DNA of 28,006 nt from an uncultured Eubacteriales bacterium (GTDB taxonomy: Bacteria > Bacillota > Clostridia > Oscillospirales > Oscillospiraceae), in assembly GCA_900552015.1 (NCBI GenBank), contig URXY01000024.1, positions 1 through 28,006 on the forward strand. The letters are read 5' to 3'. Within the stretch, counting starts at the first letter, position 1; every line of letters begins with the position of its first letter. Below the pieces are notes generated by a model that made no database searches, was not told where the DNA came from, and saw only the letters and a program-made list of their open reading frames with translations. The position numbers and the translations under genes are program-made. Shown here one piece after another: positions 22,599 to 28,006 of this stretch.

Positions 22599-24266
22599 TT
22601 ACAGGCTCTTCTCGTAGCTCTCGATCATCTTCTTGAAAGTGTGACCCGTACGACTTCTGAGATTCTGAAGGACTTTTTCGGTTGTTTTCCCCGTGAAGAT
22701 CTTGATCTGCAGGGACATTGAGCCGTCCGCGCCGGGCGTGACAAAGATCTTGTCGATGTACTTCTCAACAAATTCCTTGTCGATCAGTCCCTTGACCGCA
22801 TCTCGCTCCGCGTTTTTCAGGACCCTGCGGATGGTCTCGATCTGTTTTTTATAGTCAGATGCGGAGTCTCGCTGCTGGGTCAGCTCCATCAGTTCCTGCT
22901 GCGCCTCGTTCAGCTCCTTGGCACACTGCCTGTTCATGGAGAGAAAGTCTTTGTCCGACAGTTCGCCGAGGGCGTTATAGGTCAGCAGCTTCTGCTTTTT
23001 CTTTTCGACGGTCGTAATTCTCTGCTCCAGAGCTGTGATCTGCCGTCCCAGATCGCCGTCCCGGTCCAGAGATTTGTACATTTCCATGTACTCGTCGACC
23101 ATGGCCTCGGCATCGTCCTCCGTCTCCCGAAAAACCTCCAGCAAAAGCGGCTTTAATTCTTCCTCGTAGATGGGGAAAGAGGCGCAGGCGCCCGCCCCGC
23201 TTTTGATTTTGTTGCTGCATACCCACTTGCTGTTTTTGTTCCCCTGCTTGTCCTTGGATTCCCGGCGGTAATAAGCCGCGCCGCAGTCCGTACAAAACAG
23301 CTTGCCCGTCAAAAGGTTCGCGTGGTTGCAGATACCTTGGCGTCCCTTCACGTCCTCGCTGCGCTTGCGCAGCACCTCGTTGGCCTTGTCCCACAGCGCC
23401 TCGGATACGATGGCGGGGACGATCTCGCCCGTTTCATCCTTGAACATGACCCACTCTTCCGGGGGCAAGAATTTCTGTTTCTTGGTGAACAGGTCGACGA
23501 CCTTGACCTTGTTCCCCACATAGTACCCCTTATACTTGGGATTGGAGACCATTCCGGACATGGTGGTGTGGGCGATCTTTTTGCCGTTGTGGTTGCGGTA
23601 ACCCCGTTCCCAAAGCAGATTTTCGATCTGCTTCATGCTGTGCTGACCCGTGGCGTACAGCTCAAACAGTTCCCGCACCATGGGGGCCTCATCCTCGTCG
23701 ATCACCAGCCGCCCGTTGTCCTTTCGGTAGCCGAAGATACGGCTGTTGCCCAGCACCACACTGTTTTTGATCGCCTGCTGGTGGCCGAACTTCACACGGC
23801 TGGACAGCTTGCGCAGTTCGTCCTGGGCGATGCCGGACATGATGGTCAGGCGCAGCTCGCTGTCCTCGTCCAAGGTATTGATGTTGTCATTCTGGAAGAA
23901 CACCCCGACCCCGGCGCTCAGCAGTTCACGGGTGTACTGGATGGAGTCCAGAGTGTTACGGGCAAAACGGGTGATCTCCTTGGTGATGATGAGGTCAAAG
24001 AGTCCGGCGCGGCCGTCCTCTACCATGCGATGGAAGTTTTCGCGCTTCCTCGTGGTGGCCGCAGACAAGCCCTCGTCAATGTAGCCCTCCACATAGGTCC
24101 AGTTGGTATTTTTTCGGATCAGGCTTTCGTAGTATTGAATTTGGTTGCCCAGAGAATTGAGCTGTTCGTCGCTCTCGCTGGACACGCGAGCGTAAAAGGT
24201 CACTCGCATGGGAATATCGTAGATGGTTTTCGTTTTCAGCAGCTGCCGAATATTGTGGATATCCAT
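22599..24266 (-). CDS. Large serine recombinase
   Basis: A 555-residue site-specific recombinase for integration/excision of mobile DNA. Residues 20-160 form the resolvase catalytic domain: YARVSSESDEQ with nucleophile Ser29, and RFARNTLD (100-107) with active-site arginines. A recombinase domain follows, then a zinc ribbon (CTDC at 325-328, Cys350, Cys361) and a charged coiled coil (about 400-490), the usual large-serine-recombinase order. The ATG at 24264-24266 has AGGA eight bases upstream. It is somewhat shorter than Tn4451 TnpX (about 700). A small SHOCT-like gene lies upstream. It probably marks the left side of the mobile region, but the att sites were not identified. Confidence 0.92.
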   Translation of the reverse strand: MDIHNIRQLLKTKTIYDIPMRVTFYARVSSESDEQLNSLGNQIQYYESLIRKNTNWTYVEGYIDEGLSAATTRKRENFHRMVEDGRAGLFDLIITKEITRFARNTLDSIQYTRELLSAGVGVFFQNDNINTLDEDSELRLTIMSGIAQDELRKLSSRVKFGHQQAIKNSVVLGNSRIFGYRKDNGRLVIDEDEAPMVRELFELYATGQHSMKQIENLLWERGYRNHNGKKIAHTTMSGMVSNPKYKGYYVGNKVKVVDLFTKKQKFLPPEEWVMFKDETGEIVPAIVSEALWDKANEVLRKRSEDVKGRQGICNHANLLTGKLFCTDCGAAYYRRESKDKQGNKNSKWVCSNKIKSGAGACASFPIYEEELKPLLLEVFRETEDDAEAMVDEYMEMYKSLDRDGDLGRQITALEQRITTVEKKKQKLLTYNALGELSDKDFLSMNRQCAKELNEAQQELMELTQQRDSASDYKKQIETIRRVLKNAERDAVKGLIDKEFVEKYIDKIFVTPGADGSMSLQIKIFTGKTTEKVLQNLRSRTGHTFKKMIESYEKSL

Positions 24267-24350
24267 AAGTACATCCTCTCGTAAAATTCGTTTTATCATG
24301 TTCATTATAGCATTGTTGCAGCAGCGAATCAAGCCCTTGCAAATATTTAC

Positions 24351-24380
24351 AAAAATAGCGCAGTTCACCCGAACTGCGCT
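24351..24380 (-). terminator. Terminator between the SHOCT-like gene and the recombinase
   Basis: A 10-bp perfect stem (24357-24366 with 24371-24380, loop ACCC) is followed by ATTTTT on the minus strand. It would separate or attenuate recombinase expression relative to the small upstream gene. Confidence 0.75.
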
Positions 24381-24417
24381 GAATTCTTCTCCCTCGTTTT
24401 GCGCTCTTTCTGATCAT

Positions 24418-24573
24418 TTACACCTTTTTCAAAACCTGATACTTCGTCCAAATCAGGTGGTTCATCTTCCGGTATTCATCCATGGTGATCACTCCCTGAT
24501 CACGCAGAGTGCGGTTGAAATAGCTGAGCCAGAGATAATGCTGCATGTTGCGCTCCAGAGTTTTCTGATCCAA
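24418..24573 (-). CDS. Small SHOCT-like protein upstream of the recombinase
   Basis: A 51-residue protein. The sequence starts MDQKTLERNMQHYLWLSYF and continues with DQGVITMDEYRKMNHLIWTKY. That tail resembles the SHOCT helix pair (short C-terminal, oligomerisation-type motif, I-T-x-x-E-Y/F) often carried by small proteins beside clostridial recombinases. The start is TTG (24571-24573), supported by GGAGG ten bases upstream. It lies 150 bases before the recombinase and is easily missed because of its size and start codon. Role unknown; it may modulate recombinase directionality, which is only a guess. Confidence 0.65.
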   Translation of the reverse strand: MDQKTLERNMQHYLWLSYFNRTLRDQGVITMDEYRKMNHLIWTKYQVLKKV

Positions 24574-24652
24574 GATAAAATCGCCTCCAGTACATTCAAT
24601 ATTTCCCCAGAAAGTGGGCTTTTATTCTCCTTGACTGAGTTGTCCCTGCAAA

Positions 24653-24687
24653 CAAAAAGGCATCAGGAAATCGTCTCCTGATGCCTT
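24653..24687 (-). terminator. Terminator at the end of an unassigned minus-strand transcript
   Basis: A 12-bp perfect stem (24657-24668 with 24676-24687, 7-base loop) is followed on the minus strand by TTTTTG. It indicates a transcript arriving from above 24700, where no convincing gene was seen. Confidence 0.75.
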
Positions 24688-25251
24688 CGCATAATGTGTG
24701 CAGTTTTGTGTGGTATGCAAATAAAGGTTATACGAGCATCACAGAAAAATCCGCAATACTCCTGTTTGGTACAAAAAGAACGGAAACATAGCCGCTCAGC
24801 GGCAAGGGAAGAAACTGACTGCCTGATCGGCAGCAAAAAGAAACTGTTTATATATTCATTGTAATGAATCGTAAGACTGAAGTCAAGGTAAATTTTTTCG
24901 ACTTTTCGATCATGCCGCAATTGTCTTTCACGTTTAGGATGCCGGAATGCAGCAGGCCGATCATCGCAACTTTTCCTTGCATTTTGTTCTGTGTTGTGGT
25001 ATTCTTAACTATAGAAAGTTTTCTTCTTTGCGTGCAGCTATGGTGCTGCGGCATGTGTCAAGCAACCGTTGCGTGGCGGTTTGTATCTATATCTTTTTAT
25101 GTGTCGAGGTTGTCTATGGATTCCATAGCGTCCTCGGCTTTTTCCATTTTTTGACAAGGAGAACACGCTTGCCTCCTCGCTGTTTGCGGAGGGAGCAAAA
25201 AATCACGATAGAGCAACCAAATCATCCCCTCCCAGGGCGCAAAGACAATCC
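24688..25251. other. AT-richer stretch without a convincing gene
   Basis: About 560 bases of lower GC than the surrounding genome. Short hairpins occur at 24821-24836 and near 24790-24805. Open frames on both strands are short and lack proper ribosome sites. A minus-strand terminator lies at its left and a plus-strand one at its right, so transcripts may converge outward from it. It may hold a non-coding RNA or regulatory DNA of the mobile element. Confidence 0.4.
25097..25225 (-). CDS. Possible 42-residue small protein
   Basis: Starts MIWLLYRDFLLPPQTARRQ, continues with a CSPC pair and an acidic helix EKAEDAMESIDNLDT, and stops with TAA. A GGGAGG sequence is present but only about two bases before the ATG, which is too close; a shorter product from the internal ATG (EKAEDAME...) is possible. 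The composition looks protein-like, yet no family was recognised and it may be spurious. Confidence 0.3.
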   Translation of the reverse strand: MIWLLYRDFLLPPQTARRQACSPCQKMEKAEDAMESIDNLDT

Positions 25252-25296
25252 AAGGACGACAGGAGCATCGAGAAGATGCTTCTGTCGTCCTTTTTA
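25252..25296 (+). terminator. Strong plus-strand terminator before the RNA-like region
   Basis: A two-part stem: GGACGACAG (25254-25262) with CTGTCGTCC (25282-25290), and inner AGCATC with GATGCT, followed by TTTTT. No clear gene precedes it on the plus strand. Confidence 0.75.
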
Positions 25297-25369
25297 TATA
25301 GACGAATGAGAATTTGCAAATTCCAGCATGCCGCCGGAGTTTGCCCCAACAACGCGCCGGCTAAACCGA

Positions 25370-25895
25370 CCCGCCCGCACCATCGGAAATTGGTGCCTGA
25401 TCCATTGGCTGTGGATCCAGTATATGTTTGGGCATACCACCCCCTTATCGTGCGACTGTGACGGATAATACAGCGCTCAACACAGCGTCCGCCAAACGGC
25501 TGTGTGCAAGCCGATGCGGCTTGTAGGTTTGAAACTCGTGTATACCCGTGAGATTGGTATACCCTTCGCGGCAGCAGCGATGGGAGAAATAATTGCTGCA
25601 GCTCGAAAACCCGCTTTGATGTCGGAACCCGTATCCTCCCGCTTTTTGGGGAAGGATACCGCTTTTTCTGCGGAGCAGTGAACAGGTTATTTTCACGCAC
25701 CTCAGTGCGGGAAAATAACCTGTGAAGGTTTCCACCCGACCCCTCGCCATGATCTGAATCCCTGCTGGTAATACGGGAATTGCAGATGGGATTAGGCCCC
25801 TCTGTATCGCAAGATGCAGAGCCAAATAGCCTGGTTAGATGTTAACTGCCGGAACCAGCCGGAGGAGTGACGGGATAGACTCTGTCACTATGATA
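25370..25895 (+). ncRNA. Candidate large structured RNA upstream of a tyrosine recombinase
   Basis: No protein gene is credible here, but many helices can be drawn: 25377-25396, 25399-25417, 25481-25504, 25507-25523 (7-bp, loop ATG), 25540-25562, 25571-25599, 25631-25659, 25682-25723 (13 bp, a mismatch, 5 bp, loop CTCA), 25800-25821 (9 bp with a GCAA tetraloop), 25831-25858 and 25866-25889. The GNRA loop exists only when read on the plus strand, the same strand as the recombinase that begins at 25919. Size and density resemble large ornate bacterial RNAs, but I cannot assign a family. A group II intron is unlikely because no domain V or reverse transcriptase was seen. Confidence 0.5.
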
Positions 25896-25918
25896 TTACG
25901 GAAAACGGAGGATAGAAA

Positions 25919-26905
25919 ATGTCCAGTATTAAATATGAGATCCTGAGCAAATGCCCCGGATTCAAAAAAGGCGCACCGGGCCCCAGCAAAAACACGATCG
26001 AACAATACAAGACCCACGCCATCAGGTATGGGAATTGGGCCAAAAAGAAATACGGATGCCGGAGATTCGAGGAGCTCAAAGACCACATCCAGGATTACGC
26101 GGATGATCTGTGTGAGAAAGGGAGGCGACCGGCTACGATCCACACGTACATCGCAGCTTGCTGCTATGTGTGGGATATCCCCATGGAGCAGATCCATAAG
26201 CCGGAGCGTCACTGCTATGACGCTGTGCGCAGCAGAGGGGAAAAGCCTGTTGATCAGCGCGCCGACGCCGGACGGGAAGCTGCCCCACGCCTGTTTGATT
26301 TTGCCATGTGTGTCGGCATCCGCCGCCATGAGTATCAAGCCCTGCGGTGTGGGAATTTTGTCGAGGACGAGTCCGGGTATCCCTGTGTAGAGGTCAGGAA
26401 GGGCAAGGGAGGAAAGTATCAGCTCCAGCGGATCCTGCCGGATGATGTGGAATTCGTGAAGTCCTATTTTCCCGCAGGCGCCGAAGACCGCTTTGTGTTC
26501 ACAAAGCGGGAGATGGAGAATAAAATCGACCTGCATGCCATCCGCGCCACCGTTGCCAAGCGGGCTTATCGGTACTACAGCGACAAGCTGCGATCCGACC
26601 CGGACTATCGCGCACAACTGACCAAGGAGATCGAGTTGCGTTGGAAGATATATCGCGGTACGCCGCCTCCAAACTCGAAGAAGAAATACGATTGGGAGTG
26701 GGATGAGCGTCGCGTTCGCGGCGAATACAAAGTACGCGGCAAAAACCGAATCAAAGCAGAGAAAAACGGTCTCCCCGTTGTGTACGACCGCCTGGCTGTT
26801 ATGGCGGTATCCGTTTTCCATTTGAGTCATTGGCGCTGTGACGTGACGGTTGACAACTACCTGCTCGCCGATGGCGGCGCCGACTGCTCCACACCTCGCC
26901 CTTGA
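25919..26905 (+). CDS. Tyrosine recombinase with an insertion in the catalytic domain
   Basis: A 328-residue integrase-like protein. Residues 24-95 look like the SAM-like core-binding domain (NTIEQYKTHAIRYGNWAKK). Catalytic residues can be assigned: Arg135 in GIRRHEYQAL, Lys163/166 in the VRKGKGGKY hairpin, His206 and Arg209 in HAIRATVAKRAY, His304 in LSHWRCDVTV and nucleophile Tyr314 in DNYLL. Between the HxxR box and the final His-Tyr box lies about 75 charged residues (215-290), longer than usual for the family. GGAGGAT precedes the ATG at 25919. It reads away from a large structured non-coding region. It could serve integration of the element or an inversion/excision reaction directed by that region. 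Confidence 0.85.
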   Translation: MSSIKYEILSKCPGFKKGAPGPSKNTIEQYKTHAIRYGNWAKKKYGCRRFEELKDHIQDYADDLCEKGRRPATIHTYIAACCYVWDIPMEQIHKPERHCYDAVRSRGEKPVDQRADAGREAAPRLFDFAMCVGIRRHEYQALRCGNFVEDESGYPCVEVRKGKGGKYQLQRILPDDVEFVKSYFPAGAEDRFVFTKREMENKIDLHAIRATVAKRAYRYYSDKLRSDPDYRAQLTKEIELRWKIYRGTPPPNSKKKYDWEWDERRVRGEYKVRGKNRIKAEKNGLPVVYDRLAVMAVSVFHLSHWRCDVTVDNYLLADGGADCSTPRP

Positions 26906-26949
26906 TGCAGGCAGGTTAGAAAACAGAAGTATTGCATACAATTTTCGCC

Positions 26950-27129
26950 TTAAAAATTATCTGCTTTCACATCATCACGCATCAGCCGCTTCATCTTGTC
27001 CTCCAAGGTGTCCTTGCTCTCTGCGCTGAAATGAACGCCGATGATATAGGTGGTGCTGCCCATTCTCATGCTGAACGAGCCTGCTGGATTCGCTTTGGGT
27101 GTTTGGATTGATTTGTTGTTCTGTGCCAT
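26950..27129 (-). CDS. tnpW: TnpW-family transposon protein
   Basis: A 59-residue protein. The segment SFSMRMGSTTYIIGVHFS, followed by AESKDTLEDKMKRLM, matches the TnpW-type small protein of Tn4451-like clostridial elements; its function is not known. AAGGAGGT lies ideally before the ATG at 27127-27129, so the longer in-frame start at 27201 is not needed. It follows the VapE-family gene on the same strand and converges on the tyrosine recombinase. Confidence 0.85.
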   Translation of the reverse strand: MAQNNKSIQTPKANPAGSFSMRMGSTTYIIGVHFSAESKDTLEDKMKRLMRDDVKADNF

Positions 27130-27380
27130 GCGATACCTCCTTGAAACAGAAAAAGCCAGACAGGGTGTGTGTCGGCAACGAAGTCCGGCAACGGGCTTCA
27201 AAAAACCTCGAACATTGTCCTATCTGGCTCTTGTACTGTTTTTGCTTTTTTCTTTGATTTCTCTGTTGCTTTCGTTGTTAGAACTCTTAAAACCCTTGTA
27301 AATAAAAGAGATTTAAGGGATTAGCCCGGCAACGGGGTCGGCAACGGGATAGCAACCGGCTCGACAACGGGGTCGGTTTT
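27130..27380. repeat. CGGCAACG repeat cluster between tnpW and vapE
   Basis: The octamer CGGCAACG starts at 27173, 27186, 27327 and 27339, with a variant CGACAACG at 27362; spacing within pairs is 12-13 bp. The opposite orientation occurs in the 3' end of the VapE-family gene (near 27469). A long-range pairing of AGCCAGACAGG (27154-27164) with CCTATCTGGCT (one mismatch), then T5 on the minus strand, looks like a terminator enclosing the first pair of repeats. Confidence 0.6.
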
Positions 27381-28006
27381 TCAGAACGGAAGCTCCATCT
27401 GTCTGGCTTCTTCCTCGGTCAGCTCACAAAAAGCATCCGGCAAATCGGAGCCTGTTGTCGGCAGCCCGTTGCCGGAGGCAGGTCGCTCCCAACCTCGCTG
27501 TCTGCCATACCTGTCAAAGATACGGGGATTGGTAAAGGGTACCCAGCCCTCAATGCTGTTGTTCATTATCTCGTTGATTTCCCGGATTTCCCATTGCTTC
27601 GGCTCGTCAAAGGAGTGATTCAGAGCTTCTGCGTAGATTAGCTTGGAGCAGACCTGTGTGCCTTTGAAGTTGTCAAGGAAAGACTGTATCAGCCCTGCCT
27701 TGGTGTCCTCCGGCATGAACTGCTTTTGCAGCTCCCACAGCTCCTTGTTCATCTCCTTTGAGAGAGAAAGCCGAACAGAACCGCTCCGAAAGATCGTCAT
27801 TGCTTCTGCCCACATCTGGCTGATATAGGCTCTGGATGCAGCTTCATCTTCCAGAATGTGAACCACGGCTTTTTCGGGGTGTACCATGATGGGCAAAAAT
27901 CTGCGGTTGCCGCTTCGGTCAAGGGGCAGAAAGTCCATCGTATTGGAGCTGCCGCCGAACACGCATTGCCGCAATCGGTCTGCCGGGTGGGTTTCATACG
28001 GAATTT
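27381..28006 (-). CDS. VapE-family (virulence-associated E) protein, C-terminal part
   Basis: The last 207 residues of a larger protein whose start lies beyond the window. It reads IPYETHPADRLRQCVFGGSSN, then FLPLDRSGNRRFLPI, typical of the helicase-like VapE domain (P-loop NTPase related to phage/plasmid primase-helicases), where the GxxN and D-x-x-GNRRF motifs fit the sensor regions. Such genes usually sit in mobile elements and are thought to support their replication. The frame stays open to the window edge; it is not a separate short gene. It lies upstream of tnpW on the same strand. Confidence 0.85.
   Translation of the reverse strand, partial: IPYETHPADRLRQCVFGGSSNTMDFLPLDRSGNRRFLPIMVHPEKAVVHILEDEAASRAYISQMWAEAMTIFRSGSVRLSLSKEMNKELWELQKQFMPEDTKAGLIQSFLDNFKGTQVCSKLIYAEALNHSFDEPKQWEIREINEIMNNSIEGWVPFTNPRIFDRYGRQRGWERPASGNGLPTTGSDLPDAFCELTEEEARQMELPF

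Noticed and set aside
25449..25470. GTGCGACTG resembling the 5' end of a group II intron
   Set aside because: No domain V hairpin, no typical 3' end and no reverse transcriptase were found downstream.
25835..26941. Long minus-strand open frame opposite the tyrosine recombinase
   Set aside because: The plus strand has the catalytic motifs and a good ribosome site; the antisense frame has neither.
27130..27380. CGGCAACG repeats as a CRISPR array
   Set aside because: Units are too short and spacers of 4-5 bases are not spacers; no cas gene is present.

Overview
The window looks like a GC-rich member of the gut Clostridia (Oscillospiraceae-like). This is inferred from the Gram-positive style of the genes: strong AGGAGG ribosome sites, a lipoprotein ModA, decayed SLH and InlB-type surface repeats, a sigma-54 activator paired with an NhaC antiporter, and a Tn4451/VapE-type mobile element. 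No rRNA or tRNA was found, so the genus cannot be fixed.

Left part (1-6.5 kb, all minus strand): a molybdenum block. moaA, moaC, a MOSC protein and a MoeA-like molybdopterin-binding protein form a tight operon with a clear sigma-A promoter. That promoter is overlapped by a ModE-like dyad. The molybdate importer genes modA, then modB-modC, follow. modA is bracketed by two copies, in direct orientation, of a hairpin-rich intergenic element. A MogA/MoaB protein at 8.9 kb, preceded by an uncharacterised radical SAM gene, adds another cofactor step.

Middle (6.5-14.3 kb): a MATE exporter and its MerR/GyrI-like regulator (plus strand), with a textbook MerR operator in a 19-bp promoter spacer. Next come mogA, the radical SAM gene and a DUF5662 gene (minus strand). 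Then there is a stretch of broken genes: an SLH/InlB surface protein, a truncated LysR regulator and a membrane pyrophosphatase lacking its catalytic middle.

Regulator-rich part (14.3-22.4 kb, minus strand): TetR; NhaC antiporter; a sigma-54 activator with a cysteine-containing sensor region; a LuxR/MalT-like ATPase regulator; and a DUF554 membrane protein. A -24/-12 promoter and a perfect 27-bp palindrome lie upstream of nhaC, so activator, enhancer, promoter and target all appear to be present. An 18-bp motif with one mismatch lies beside both the TetR and LuxR promoters.

Right part (22.6-28 kb, lower GC): mobile DNA. It holds a large serine recombinase with a small SHOCT-like partner, about 1.3 kb without a clear protein gene, a tyrosine recombinase with an unusual insertion, TnpW, and the end of a VapE-family gene. 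Roughly 520 bases directly upstream of the tyrosine recombinase fold into at least ten helices on paper, one capped by a GNRA loop. This is the best candidate for a poorly described system: a large structured RNA paired with a recombinase.
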